A stretch of 34,702 nucleotides of DNA, taken from contig JAAZKT010000084.1 of the NCBI GenBank assembly GCA_012799695.1, positions 1 to 34,702 on the forward strand, written 5' to 3'. The notes under the pieces are model-generated. The model was not told the DNA's origin. It searched no databases and saw nothing but the letters and a program-made list of their open reading frames with translations. The DNA comes from Clostridiaceae bacterium (lineage in GTDB: Bacteria; Bacillota; Clostridia; Saccharofermentanales; DTU023). The position numbers and the translations under genes were made by a program. Of the stretch, positions 24,845-33,457 are shown piece by piece. The first letter of the stretch is position 1, and every line of letters starts with the position of its first letter.

Positions 24845-26137
24845 ATGGGCAGCATGCTTCAAACGTTGGTAAACGCCTGGAGAATTCCTGACTTAAGGAA
24901 GAAACTCCAGTTTACGCTTGTCGCGATTCTCATTTACCGTCTCGGGACGGCGATTCCGACGCCGATGATCGACAGCGCGGCATTTGCCTCGCTCATCGAA
25001 CGTTTCGGGCAGCTCGGTCAGTTTCTCGACATCATTTCCGGTGGTGCTTTTAAGTCGGTCTCCGTGTTGGCGCTCGGCATTTCACCATATATCAACGCAT
25101 CGATTATCATGCAGCTCTTGACTTTTGCCATCCCCGCGCTAGAACGTTTGTCAAAGGAAGGCGAAGTCGGTCAGAAAAAGATCCAGAAGATCACACGTGC
25201 CGTCACGCTTCTTTTATCGCTTGTCATGGCGGTATCCTACGCGCTGATGACGCGCGGCGCGACGACACCCGGCATTCCGGAATGGTTGAGCCTTACGATC
25301 GTCATCCTGAGTTTCGCTGCCGGTGCTTCATTCGTTGTTTGGCTCGGAGAACAGATCGATGCGCGCGGTGTCGGGAACGGCATTTCGCTTATCATCTTTA
25401 TCGGCATCGCGAGTCGTTTGCCGAGCGGAGCCAAGACGCTATTCCTGTACTTCCAGAATTTGACCGTGACGAAAAATATCTTTTTGGCACTCGGACTCGT
25501 TTTGCTTGTCGCATTCGTTTTCATTGCGATCATCACGGTAGTCGTTTTCGTACAAAGCGCGGAGCGAAGAATTCCCGTGCAGTATACGAAGCGTGTCGTC
25601 GGGCGCAAGATGTACGGCGGTCAGAGCACATACTTGCCGATCAAGGTGAACCAGTCCGGTGTTCTGCCTGTCATTTTCGCGATGTCTGTCCTGATGGTTC
25701 CGTCGACGATTGCTTCTTTCACGGGGAGTACCGGGAAGTTTGCGACGTGGTTGATGAACTTCAACCAGAACCCTCTCTACTACGTCGTCTACACGGTTAT
25801 GATCATCGCCTTCACTTTCTTCTATGCGACGATCAGCTTTAATCCCATCGACATCGCAAACAACCTGCAGAAGAACGGCGGCTATATTCTCGGTATTCGT
25901 CCGGGGCGTCCTACGGCTGAATTTGTCGGCAAGACGGCACGCCGTCTCAACTGGTTCGAATCGGTGTTTCTCGCCATACTCGTTCTGATGCCCTCGGTGC
26001 TCGGAATGCTTACGGGCGCGCACGGTATCTGGTTCGGCGGAACGGCCGTTCTGATCTTGGTCGGCGTCGCGATGGATATCGTGAATCAGCTTGAAGCGCA
26101 GATGCTCATGCGCCACTACAAAGGCTTCCTTGATTGA
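24845..26137 (+). CDS. secY: Preprotein translocase subunit SecY
   Basis: The channel subunit of the Sec machinery in the cytoplasmic membrane. The 430-residue protein has ten predicted transmembrane helices and the conserved GTAIPTPMIDSAAF and GISPYINASIIMQLLT regions, plus the cytoplasmic loop AERRIPVQYTKRVVGRKMYG that contacts SecA and the ribosome. It starts 1 base after the rplO stop, and its stop lies 14 bases before the adk start. Normal length. Confidence 0.98.
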   Translation: MGSMLQTLVNAWRIPDLRKKLQFTLVAILIYRLGTAIPTPMIDSAAFASLIERFGQLGQFLDIISGGAFKSVSVLALGISPYINASIIMQLLTFAIPALERLSKEGEVGQKKIQKITRAVTLLLSLVMAVSYALMTRGATTPGIPEWLSLTIVILSFAAGASFVVWLGEQIDARGVGNGISLIIFIGIASRLPSGAKTLFLYFQNLTVTKNIFLALGLVLLVAFVFIAIITVVVFVQSAERRIPVQYTKRVVGRKMYGGQSTYLPIKVNQSGVLPVIFAMSVLMVPSTIASFTGSTGKFATWLMNFNQNPLYYVVYTVMIIAFTFFYATISFNPIDIANNLQKNGGYILGIRPGRPTAEFVGKTARRLNWFESVFLAILVLMPSVLGMLTGAHGIWFGGTAVLILVGVAMDIVNQLEAQMLMRHYKGFLD

Positions 26138-26151
26138 TGAAGGAGCGAACC

Positions 26152-26820
26152 ATGGGCAAGCGACTTATACTGTTGGGTGCGCCGGGCAGCGGCAAGGGGA
26201 CTTGGTCGAAGATCCTCTCCGATGAAAAAGGTTTGCCCCATATCGCGACGGGGGATCTGTTCCGTGCGGAACTCGCCGCAAAGACGCCTCTCGGTCGGAA
26301 AGTCAAGTCGTTCATGGATCAGGGCGCTCTCGTGCCTGATGAACTGACGCTCCTGCTCGTCGAAAAAGCGCTCTCGGATGAGCGCGCGGTCAACGGTTTC
26401 ATCCTCGATGGATTCCCGCGGACGATTCCGCAAGCGGAAGCGCTGACTGAATTCTTGGAGAAACGCGGACAGGCAATCGACATGGTGATTAACATCGTTG
26501 TCGATGAAAGTGTTCTCATTGAGCGGACGCTTTCGCGTCTTGTGTGTATTAAGTGCGGTCAGCCGTACAACACGATGAACATGAAGCCTGCCGTTGAAGG
26601 AAAATGTGATCATTGCGCGGGGGACGTCGTCCATCGCAGCGATGACACGGAGGAGACGCTCAGAAAGCGCTTGGAAGCATACCGTGCGAGTACGGCGCCT
26701 CTGATCGATTATTACAAAGAACGCGATCTGCTCGTCGCGTTCACAAATGACTGTCCGCTGAATGAAGAGATGCGCAACCGACTTTTTTCCATGGTAGATG
26801 GAATAAAGGGGGAAGCATGA
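26152..26820 (+). CDS. adk: Adenylate kinase, zinc-LID type
   Basis: It interconverts ATP + AMP and 2 ADP. The 222-residue long-form enzyme has the P-loop GAPGSGKGT (9-17), the AMP-site block GFILDGFPRT (82-91) and a zinc-binding LID with C132-x2-C135 and C152-x2-C155. Residue 18 is Trp where most homologues have Gln, an unusual neighbour for the P-loop. I use the ATG at 26152 with AAGGAGCG upstream; an ATG five codons earlier overlaps that site. It overlaps map by 4 bases. Confidence 0.97.
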   Translation: MGKRLILLGAPGSGKGTWSKILSDEKGLPHIATGDLFRAELAAKTPLGRKVKSFMDQGALVPDELTLLLVEKALSDERAVNGFILDGFPRTIPQAEALTEFLEKRGQAIDMVINIVVDESVLIERTLSRLVCIKCGQPYNTMNMKPAVEGKCDHCAGDVVHRSDDTEETLRKRLEAYRASTAPLIDYYKERDLLVAFTNDCPLNEEMRNRLFSMVDGIKGEA

Positions 26821-27584
26821 TTCGGATTAAGTCCGATGAAGAGATTCTTGCGATGAAAAAACCGGGCGCCGTCGTCGCTTCAGTTTTTGAAGCGATCGCC
26901 CCCTTGATGAAACAGGGGACATCGACCGGGTACATCGATCGAATCGCACATCAGGTGATCGTCGATGCGGGGGCGACACCGTCCTTTCTCGGGTATGGTG
27001 GTCCGGAGGTCGTACCGTTCCCGGCGGCGACGTGTATTTCCATCGACGATGAAGTCGTTCACGGGATACCGAGTGATGACCGCATCCTCAAGGACGGCAT
27101 GATCGTCTCCGTCGACGTCGGCGCCTATTTTGAGGGATTTCACTCCGACGCGGCGAGAACGTATATGATCGGTAACGTGCCGCCACGTGTAAGAGAGCTT
27201 GTCGAAGTGACTGAAGAAGCTTTTTGGAAAGGTCTCGAGCAGGCGAAACCGGGCAACAGAATCGGCGACATCTCGTCCGCAGTCCAAGAGCACTGCGAGT
27301 CGCACGGATTCGGAGTCATTCGCGTGCTGACGGGTCACGGTGTCGGCAGAGAACTGCATGAGTCGCCGAATTTGCCGAACTATGGCAGAAGAGGGCGCGG
27401 CCTGAGGCTTCAAGCCGGTATGACACTGGCACTGGAACCGATGGTGACGCTCGGCTCCCATAACGTGGTGCTGACGTCGAATGACTGGACGTTCGTTACA
27501 GTGGACGGACAACCGGCGGCGCATTATGAAAACACGTTCGCCATTACGGATGATGGCCCTATCGTTCTGACGATGCACTCTTGA
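26817..27584 (+). CDS. map: Type I methionine aminopeptidase
   Basis: It removes the initiator methionine from nascent proteins. The 255-residue enzyme has all five metal ligands (D100, D111, H174, E207, E238) and the substrate-side H82, at a constant offset of three from the E. coli numbering. It lacks N-terminal extensions, so it is the basic type Ia form. The start ATG overlaps the adk stop (ATGA), with AAGGGGGAAG upstream. Confidence 0.98.
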   Translation: MIRIKSDEEILAMKKPGAVVASVFEAIAPLMKQGTSTGYIDRIAHQVIVDAGATPSFLGYGGPEVVPFPAATCISIDDEVVHGIPSDDRILKDGMIVSVDVGAYFEGFHSDAARTYMIGNVPPRVRELVEVTEEAFWKGLEQAKPGNRIGDISSAVQEHCESHGFGVIRVLTGHGVGRELHESPNLPNYGRRGRGLRLQAGMTLALEPMVTLGSHNVVLTSNDWTFVTVDGQPAAHYENTFAITDDGPIVLTMHS

Positions 27585-27597
27585 AAACGGACGAGCG

Positions 27598-27936
27598 ATG
27601 GGCGAATGTGACAGAATAGAGGAGCGTCAGCTGTCGGCGAAATTTGTGCCCGGAATGATCGTGAGGTCGCGATCAGGTCATGACAGAGGACGCCTGTACG
27701 TTGTCATCGGCTCCGAGAAGGAGAACTACCTTCTCCTATCGGACGGTAATAAGAGAACGTTAGTCAACGCGAAGCGGAAGAACGTCAAGCACGTTCAGGC
27801 AGTTGGAAAGGCAATCTCTTCGCAGGAACTGGCGGATGCTCTCCGCCGAGAAACGTGCGAGAGAGAGCGAGATACGTTCATCCGACATGTAATTCGCGCG
27901 TGGGAAGAGACGTGCGCAACCGGTATACAGAAGTAG
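27598..27936 (+). CDS. KOW domain RNA-binding protein
   Basis: A 112-residue protein with a KOW-type SH3 barrel: [20 protein letters not shown] then [20 protein letters not shown], as in the eukaryotic/archaeal L14e family. In many Clostridia and other Firmicutes such a small KOW protein lies between map and infA, as here. The C-terminal third is helical and charged. A role in ribosome or rRNA binding is likely from fold and context; no function is established. The ATG at 27598 comes 13 bases after the map stop. Confidence 0.85.
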   Translation: MGECDRIEERQLSAKFVPGMIVRSRSGHDRGRLYVVIGSEKENYLLLSDGNKRTLVNAKRKNVKHVQAVGKAISSQELADALRRETCERERDTFIRHVIRAWEETCATGIQK

Positions 27937-27955
27937 GAAATCATCGGAGGAGCAG

Positions 27956-28174
27956 ATGCCGAAAGAGGACAAAATTGAAGTAAAGGGAGTCGTCGTCGAT
28001 GCCATGCCGAATGCCGTTTTTCGTGTGAGACTGGAAAACGGATTTGAAGTGATTGCTCATATCTCGGGCAAGCTGCGACAGAATTACATCAAAATTCTTA
28101 CCGGTGACAACGTCACCGTGGAATTGTCGCCGTATGACCTGACGAGAGGGCGTATCACTTGGCGCTCTAAGTAA
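27956..28174 (+). CDS. infA: Translation initiation factor IF-1
   Basis: A 72-residue OB-fold protein that occupies the A site during initiation. It has the conserved [20 protein letters not shown] and the C-terminal [22 protein letters not shown] precedes the ATG at 27956. A promoter lies just after its stop codon, so infA ends the upstream part of the cluster. Confidence 0.98.
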   Translation: MPKEDKIEVKGVVVDAMPNAVFRVRLENGFEVIAHISGKLRQNYIKILTGDNVTVELSPYDLTRGRITWRSK

Positions 28175-28179
28175 AGAGC

Positions 28180-28208
28180 TTGCATTTTACTGCGACTCGC
28201 GTTACAAT
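28180..28208 (+). promoter_or_regulatory. Internal promoter before rpmJ and the alpha operon
   Basis: A -35 TTGCAT (28180-28185) and -10 TACAAT (28203-28208) with a 17-base spacer, starting 5 bases after the infA stop and ending 46 bases before rpmJ. The match to consensus is as good as that of the main S10 promoter, with the same -35. Confidence 0.7.
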
Positions 28209-28253
28209 TATTCGCTGTGTGTATAGATACAGAGAGTAACAAGGAGAAGAACC

Positions 28254-28367
28254 ATGAAAGTTAGACCGTCGGTCAAACCTATCTGCGAAAAATGCCGTGT
28301 GATCAAGCGCCGCGGGCGTGTCATGGTAATCTGCAGTGATCCGAAACATAAGCAGAGACAAGGATAA
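28254..28367 (+). CDS. rpmJ: 50S ribosomal protein L36, zinc-binding type
   Basis: A 37-residue L36, starting [20 protein letters not shown] and ending KHKQRQG. The zinc ribbon ligands C11, C14, C27 and H32 are all present (C+ form). AAGGAGA lies 8 bases before the ATG at 28254. It is followed by a 109-base spacer before rpsM. Identification is secure despite the small size. Confidence 0.97.
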   Translation: MKVRPSVKPICEKCRVIKRRGRVMVICSDPKHKQRQG

Positions 28368-28476
28368 TGTCCGGTCGTCTCGCAGTGCGAAAATGTGCGA
28401 CACGGACTGCTTGACAGATCGTCAAAGTCCGAGCGTCGCTTATGATAAGCCATACGAGCATAATTGGAGGTAGCGA
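28368..28476 (+). promoter_or_regulatory. rpmJ-rpsM spacer with small hairpins
   Basis: The spacer is long for this cluster. Short inverted repeats occur: GCAGT (28382-28386) with ACTGC (28406-28410), TTGAC (28411-28415) with GTCAA (28421-28425), and CTTAT (28439-28443) with ATAAG (28445-28449). It could be a leader for control of the alpha operon genes, but I cannot match it to a known family. Confidence 0.25.
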
Positions 28477-28845
28477 ATGGCACGTATTGCCGGGGTAGAT
28501 TTGCCCAATGATAAACGCGTTGAGATAGGCCTGACCGCCATTTACGGCATCGGTCGCTCACGATCAAATGAAATCCTTGCGGCGGCTGATGTCAGTCCGG
28601 ATACTCGCGTCCGCGATTTGACGGATGATGAGATCACGCGCATCCGCGAGGTAATGGAACATCATTACGTCGTTGAAGGCGACTTGCGCCGTGAGCGCGC
28701 AATGAACATCAAGCGCCTGTCGGAAATTGGCTGCTATCGCGGTCGCCGTCATCGCACCGGCTTGCCGGTGAGGGGGCAGCGTACGCGTACGAACGCAAGA
28801 ACGCGCAAAGGTCCGAGACGCACGATGGCGAAGAAGAAGAGATAA
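28477..28845 (+). CDS. rpsM: 30S ribosomal protein S13
   Basis: A 122-residue S13 in the small-subunit head, contacting the P-site tRNA and L5. It starts [20 protein letters not shown] and has the basic C-terminal [27 protein letters not shown] lies 7 bases before the ATG. Normal length. Confidence 0.98.
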   Translation: MARIAGVDLPNDKRVEIGLTAIYGIGRSRSNEILAAADVSPDTRVRDLTDDEITRIREVMEHHYVVEGDLRRERAMNIKRLSEIGCYRGRRHRTGLPVRGQRTRTNARTRKGPRRTMAKKKR

Positions 28846-28857
28846 GGAGGACGAACC

Positions 28858-29259
28858 GTGGCTAAAAAAGGTGGACGTCCAGTAGCAAGAACGAGAAGGC
28901 GTGACCGGAAGAATGTCGAGCGCGGACATGCGCATATTCGTTCGTCCTTTAACAACACGATTATTACAATCACCGATCCTGCCGGTAACGTGATTTCCTG
29001 GTCGAGTTCCGGGGCACAAGGCATGAAAGGTTCGCGTAAAGGAACTCCGTTCGCGGCGCAGTTGGCGGCCGAGACGGCAGCCCGCAAAGCCGTTGAACAT
29101 GGTATGAAGACTGTTGAAGTCTACGTACGCGGACCGGGATCGGGTCGCGAGTCGGCGATACGCGCGCTTGCGACGGGCGGTTTGGATATCGTCTTGATCA
29201 AAGATGTGACACCCATCCCGCACAACGGGTGTCGCCCGCCCAAACGCAGAAGAGTATAA
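28858..29259 (+). CDS. rpsK: 30S ribosomal protein S11
   Basis: A 133-residue S11 on the platform. It has [20 protein letters not shown] and the C-terminal [20 protein letters not shown], both diagnostic. The start is a GTG at 28858 with AAGGAGG 8-9 bases upstream, right after rpsM. Confidence 0.98.
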   Translation: MAKKGGRPVARTRRRDRKNVERGHAHIRSSFNNTIITITDPAGNVISWSSSGAQGMKGSRKGTPFAAQLAAETAARKAVEHGMKTVEVYVRGPGSGRESAIRALATGGLDIVLIKDVTPIPHNGCRPPKRRRV

Positions 29260-29274
29260 GAGGAGACAGGAAGT

Positions 29275-29856
29275 ATGGCCAAAGATCGATCACCCATATT
29301 GAAACGTGCTCGTTCACTCGAAATCGCGCCTCAGATGTTGGGTATTAATAAAAAATCGAGAAGAAATCCGAAACAGTCGCGTAGAAAAGAAGGCGAGTAC
29401 GGTCGTCAACTAAAAGCGAAACAGTCGGTCAAATTTATATATGGCGTGCTGGAAAAGCAATTCCGCAACACGTATGATCGCGCGACGAAAATGCCCGGCA
29501 AGAGCGGTGAGAATTTGCTGAAACTCTTGGAGCTGAGGCTCGACAATGTTGTTTATCGCATGGGATTCACGTCGACGCGTGCGCAGGCTCGTCAGCTGAT
29601 CAATCATGGACACTTCAACCTGAACGGTCGCCGCGCGAGCATTCCGTCCATGACGGTTTCACCCGGTGATGAAATTGCCGTTCGCGAGAATGCGCGCAGC
29701 GTGAAAGTATTTGAAGATTTACCGAACACGATCGTTCCGAACTGGATGACGTTTGACGCTTCCGCTCTCAAGGGAACTGTTCTCAGAGCTCCCGAGCGTG
29801 AAGAGATCGACGTTCCCGTCGAAGAGACATTGATTGTCGAGTTCTACTCGAAGTAA
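29275..29856 (+). CDS. rpsD: 30S ribosomal protein S4, zinc-free type
   Basis: S4 is a primary 16S rRNA binder and in many bacteria represses its own operon. The 193-residue protein contains no Cys, so it is the C- form, although other ribosomal proteins in the window keep their zinc sites. It includes the S4 RNA-binding domain (LRLDNVVYRMGFTSTRAQAR and INHGHFNLNGRRASIPSMTV). In Bacillus rpsD lies elsewhere; here it is in the alpha operon, as is common in Clostridia. Confidence 0.98.
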   Translation: MAKDRSPILKRARSLEIAPQMLGINKKSRRNPKQSRRKEGEYGRQLKAKQSVKFIYGVLEKQFRNTYDRATKMPGKSGENLLKLLELRLDNVVYRMGFTSTRAQARQLINHGHFNLNGRRASIPSMTVSPGDEIAVRENARSVKVFEDLPNTIVPNWMTFDASALKGTVLRAPEREEIDVPVEETLIVEFYSK

Positions 29857-29896
29857 TTCGAATGTATAGTGGTGCAGCACGACCATGGAGGCTCAC

Positions 29897-30850
29897 ATGA
29901 TTGAAGTCAAAAACACACAAATTGAATACATGTCCCACTCGGAAGATGAAACATACGGACTGTTCGTCGCTGAACCGCTCGAGCGCGGCTACGGCATTAC
30001 GTTAGGCAATGCGCTTCGCCGCGTGCTGCTTTCGTCCCTGCCGGGTTGCGCCGTGACGTCGATCCGCATCGAAGGTGTTTATCAGGAGTACTCGACCATT
30101 CCCGGCGTCATTGAAGATGTGACGGAGATTTTGCTGAATATCAAGCAGATACGCGCGAGATTGAGCGTGCCTGGTCCAAAGACAGTCTTCATCAACAAAG
30201 AAGCCAGTTATTCCGGTCCCGTGCGTGCCGGTGAGTTTATTCAGAGCGACGAGCTCGAAATTATCAACCCCGACCTCGTCATCGCACACATGAACGGCGA
30301 AGGACCTCTGTTCATGGGGCTGACGTTTAACTCCGGAATCGGATATAAGAGCGCTGAACAGAACAAGGAAATCAATGCGCCAATCGGCGTTATTCCGATT
30401 GACAGTATCTTCACACCTATCCGAAAGGTTAACTACCACGTTGAAGATACGCGTGTCGGGCAGGTGACGGACTACGACAAGCTGACACTCGAAGTATGGA
30501 CGGATGGAACGATCACGGCGGAAGACGCATTGGCGAAGGCATCTGAGATTTTAATCGGACATCTCAATCTTTTCTTGTCAATGACACACGACAAATCGGT
30601 GTCGGAGCCTGAAACATTTCATATTGACGAGAAGGAGAAGAGCATCTACGACGCACCGATCGAAGAGCTGAAATTTTCGACGCGTATCTTCAACTCGCTG
30701 AAGCGCGCCGACATCCATACGGTCGCCGATCTCGTCGCAAAGTCATACGATGATCTGATGAAAGTCAGAAACCTCGGGACGACGTCACTGGCGGAGCTCG
30801 TTGAGAAGCTCGGTGCATTGGATCTGGAGTTGGCAGATCCGGAAGATTAG
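29897..30850 (+). CDS. rpoA: DNA-directed RNA polymerase subunit alpha
   Basis: The alpha subunit nucleates RNA polymerase assembly and contacts activators and UP elements. The 317-residue protein has the N-terminal assembly domain (about 1-230, with [20 protein letters not shown] at 31-50) and the C-terminal DNA-binding domain (about 255-308, with [13 protein letters not shown] and [12 protein letters not shown]). I use the ATG at 29897 with GGAGG 5 bases upstream; an ATG at 29885 lacks a binding site. Confidence 0.98.
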   Translation: MIEVKNTQIEYMSHSEDETYGLFVAEPLERGYGITLGNALRRVLLSSLPGCAVTSIRIEGVYQEYSTIPGVIEDVTEILLNIKQIRARLSVPGPKTVFINKEASYSGPVRAGEFIQSDELEIINPDLVIAHMNGEGPLFMGLTFNSGIGYKSAEQNKEINAPIGVIPIDSIFTPIRKVNYHVEDTRVGQVTDYDKLTLEVWTDGTITAEDALAKASEILIGHLNLFLSMTHDKSVSEPETFHIDEKEKSIYDAPIEELKFSTRIFNSLKRADIHTVADLVAKSYDDLMKVRNLGTTSLAELVEKLGALDLELADPED

Positions 30851-30870
30851 GACAAAAGGAGTATTATCTC

Positions 30871-31395
30871 ATGGCAGGATATAGAAGACTCAGCCAAAAA
30901 ACGGCTGCGAGAAAGTCTATGCTTAGAAATCTCGTGACTTCTCTGATTGTTCACGGAAAAGTGACGACGACGGAAACGCGCGCGAAAGAAGCGGCGCGTA
31001 TCGCGGAGAAGATCATCTCGCTCGCTGTGAAAGAACAGAGCAATTTCACCACGAGAACCGTTCTCGTTTCAGGAGCGAAACTCGACGACAAAGGACGCAA
31101 AATTCTCCGCACGGCGACTTCGAAAAACGATCGTAAATACGACGTTGTCGAACGCGAGATGAAGACGAAGACGGTTCAAGTCGACATGCCTTCGAGACTT
31201 GCCGCGCGTCGTCAGATCATGAGTGTGCTCGTCGAAACACGCGACGAGGATGGCAAGCGCGTCAATACGGTCAATTACCTGTTCAATACGGTCGCCCCGC
31301 GTTACATCGGCCGTTCCGGCGGATACACTCGCATTACGAAACTTGGCGCACGTCGTGGAGACGCCGCGCCAATGGCAATCCTTGAGCTCGTTTAG
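30871..31395 (+). CDS. rplQ: 50S ribosomal protein L17 with an internal insertion
   Basis: L17 lies near the tunnel exit. The N-terminal half has [20 protein letters not shown] and the C-terminal end has the conserved [20 protein letters not shown] followed by APMAILELV. At 174 residues it is about 50-60 longer than usual. The surplus lies inside the protein, at about residues 56-107, between the two conserved halves, and is charged. AAAGGAG lies before the ATG at 30871. It closes the ribosomal cluster, with a terminator 49 bases later. Confidence 0.95.
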   Translation: MAGYRRLSQKTAARKSMLRNLVTSLIVHGKVTTTETRAKEAARIAEKIISLAVKEQSNFTTRTVLVSGAKLDDKGRKILRTATSKNDRKYDVVEREMKTKTVQVDMPSRLAARRQIMSVLVETRDEDGKRVNTVNYLFNTVAPRYIGRSGGYTRITKLGARRGDAAPMAILELV

Positions 31396-31444
31396 CTTTC
31401 GCTTTACATGTCATTTTCCGTGGCGTTGACCGGGGAAATGTTTG

Positions 31445-31476
31445 GACCGAACGCCTTCGGCATTCGGTCTTTTCTT
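31445..31476 (+). terminator. Rho-independent terminator after rplQ
   Basis: GACCGAA (31445-31451) pairs with TTCGGTC (31463-31469); inside, GCC pairs with GGC around a short loop. A T-rich tract (31470-31476, one C) follows. It ends the S10-spc-alpha cluster and repeats the sense of the gap before the ECF genes. Confidence 0.8.
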
Positions 31477-31477
31477 T

Positions 31478-31593
31478 GCCCGGTAGGGAGTTTAGGGTAG
31501 GGGGATCTGAATGTTCCCCTACGGTCAGGCACCTGCCGGCGTGAATACCCCGGAGGAGTCGCAAAGTGATTTGATTGTTGGAGGTGTTATGCA
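31478..31593 (+). promoter_or_regulatory. Untranslated region before the ECF genes, with a strong hairpin
   Basis: GTAGGGG (31497-31503) pairs with CCCCTAC (31516-31522), and GGCA with TGCC can pair just downstream. The region is GC-rich compared with other spacers and ends with the binding site GGAGG (31580-31584). It might be a leader or a riboswitch-like element controlling the transporter, but I do not recognise a known family in it. I see no convincing promoter. Confidence 0.35.
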
Positions 31594-33408
31594 ATGATTC
31601 GTTTCAACGATGTCAGTTTTACATACGGTGCGAATGAAGGGCAACTGCCAATTCGCGCCGTCGATCACCTCTCTTTTCACGTTAAGAAAGGTTCACACGT
31701 CGCACTTCTAGGACGCAACGGATCTGGCAAATCGACGATTGCGCGTCTGATTAACGGGCTCTTGCTTCCCGATGAGGGGTCAGTCATCGTTGGCGGCATG
31801 GACACGAGAGATTCGCTCGATATTTTTGAAATTCGCCGCATCTGCGGCATGGTCTTTCAGAATCCCGACAATCAATTGATCGGCACAACGGTCGCAGACG
31901 ACATCGCGTTCGGTCCGTGTAACTTAGAGTTATCGATTGATGAGGTCAATAGCCGTGTCGATGAAGCGCTACGGAAAGCAGGTCTTACCGATTTGCGCGA
32001 TCGAGCGCCACACAACTTGTCAGGCGGCCAGAAACAAAAGCTCGCCATCGCGTCAGTTCTGGCGATGGAGCCGGAGTGCATCATTCTGGACGAGGCGACA
32101 TCAATGCTCGATCCGTCATCGAGGCAGAGTGTCATGGAGCTTATTCTCGAATTGAAAGATAAGTCCGATATTTCAATCGTCCAAATTACGCACCATATGG
32201 AAGAGGCCGTGCTAGCTGATTACGTTTATGTTATCAGCGAAGGACGTATCACCCTTGAAGGGATTCCGGCGGAAGTCTTTGATCAATTTGAAAGAGTTCG
32301 CGCCGAGGGACTTTCCATTCCCACGCATATTGAGATCGCTCGCCGCATCGCCAATGCGACGACCGCGCCCTATCGTCCAGAAGACATCTTCTCTTTTGAC
32401 GGCGCCGTTTCATTTGTGCGGAGCGTTTTGTCGCAGTTTTCGCCTTCTGATGTCCCGGGTAATCGCCGCGATGCCATCGACAAGTCTCCAAGTAAATCCG
32501 TAGAATCAGAAGACCGCCGTGTCGATGATGTCGCTCATGAGAGCGACTGTGAGCGCGTGGTCGAGATTTCCGATCTCTCATTCGCCTACGTCTCGGATGC
32601 GGGGGATCCTGTCAAGGCGTTGAAAAATGTCTCTCTTTCCGTCTACAAAGGTGAGATACTCGGGATCTTGGGACACACGGGCTCGGGTAAATCAACGTTG
32701 ATACAACACATAAACGGTATACTCCCCTCAAAGAAAGGGACGGTCGTCGTTCTCGGGCGCGATCTTTCCGACAGAAAGGTTGTCCGAGAGATTCGTCGCC
32801 ATGTCGGACTTCTCTTTCAATATCCCGAAGATCAGCTGTTCGAGGAGACGGTAGCGCTCGACATCGCCTTTGCTCCGAAACAGTTGAACCGTACGCCTGA
32901 ACAGGTTGAGCGCTCCGTGTTGCGTGCGGCGAAAAGGCTTGGCGTCGACTCGATTTTGCACAGGTCGCCCTTTGAGTTGTCGGGCGGTCAAAGGCGACGT
33001 GTCGCTATTGCCGGCGTCTTGGCGGCGGATCCCGATATCATCATGATGGACGAGCCTGCAGCAGGGTTTGACCCTGCGGGGCGCGATGATCTCTTCTCCG
33101 ATTTGATGACGCTGGCGGACGAAGGTGCGACGCTTCTCATCGTTTCACATGACATGGAGACGATGGCGAGCTTGTGTGATCGCATTCTCATTTTGAACGA
33201 CGGTGAAATCGCCGGATGCGGCACGCCTCGTGAAATGACCTCGTCGTCCGAATTCCTGGAAAGCGTTTCACTCGTCTTGCCGTCGTCAAAACGGTTCCTG
33301 AACCGTTTTGTTGACTTGTTCCCGAACCTTGATACAAACTGTTATACAGCGGAAGAGGCGGCGGATTCACTTCTTAGAGCGACAGCCGAAGAATACTCCG
33401 CCAATTAA
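31594..33408 (+). CDS. Fused energy-coupling factor ATPase EcfA1-EcfA2
   Basis: The two ATPases of an ECF (energy-coupling factor) transporter joined in one 604-residue protein. Domain one (1-245, EcfA1-like): Walker A GRNGSGKST (40-48), LSGGQ (142-146), Walker B with LDEATSMLDP, H-loop His 200/201. A hydrophilic linker of about 55 residues (265-320) follows. Domain two (321-545, EcfA2-like): Walker A GHTGSGKST (360-368), LSGGQ (462-466), MDEPAAGFDP and His 519. All catalytic motifs are intact in both halves. In most Firmicutes these are separate adjacent genes. With EcfT next door the module would power several substrate-binding S proteins encoded elsewhere. GGAGG lies 9 bases before the ATG at 31594. 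Confidence 0.93.
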   Translation: MIRFNDVSFTYGANEGQLPIRAVDHLSFHVKKGSHVALLGRNGSGKSTIARLINGLLLPDEGSVIVGGMDTRDSLDIFEIRRICGMVFQNPDNQLIGTTVADDIAFGPCNLELSIDEVNSRVDEALRKAGLTDLRDRAPHNLSGGQKQKLAIASVLAMEPECIILDEATSMLDPSSRQSVMELILELKDKSDISIVQITHHMEEAVLADYVYVISEGRITLEGIPAEVFDQFERVRAEGLSIPTHIEIARRIANATTAPYRPEDIFSFDGAVSFVRSVLSQFSPSDVPGNRRDAIDKSPSKSVESEDRRVDDVAHESDCERVVEISDLSFAYVSDAGDPVKALKNVSLSVYKGEILGILGHTGSGKSTLIQHINGILPSKKGTVVVLGRDLSDRKVVREIRRHVGLLFQYPEDQLFEETVALDIAFAPKQLNRTPEQVERSVLRAAKRLGVDSILHRSPFELSGGQRRRVAIAGVLAADPDIIMMDEPAAGFDPAGRDDLFSDLMTLADEGATLLIVSHDMETMASLCDRILILNDGEIAGCGTPREMTSSSEFLESVSLVLPSSKRFLNRFVDLFPNLDTNCYTAEEAADSLLRATAEEYSAN

Positions 33409-33457
33409 GACAACAATCAAATTTCCGAGATAGCCCCTTGTGTAAAAGAGAGAAACC

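Noticed and set aside
28411-28446. TTGACA followed by TATGAT upstream of rpsM
   Set aside because: The spacer is 24 bases, too long for a normal promoter; no -10-like hexamer lies at 16-18 bases.
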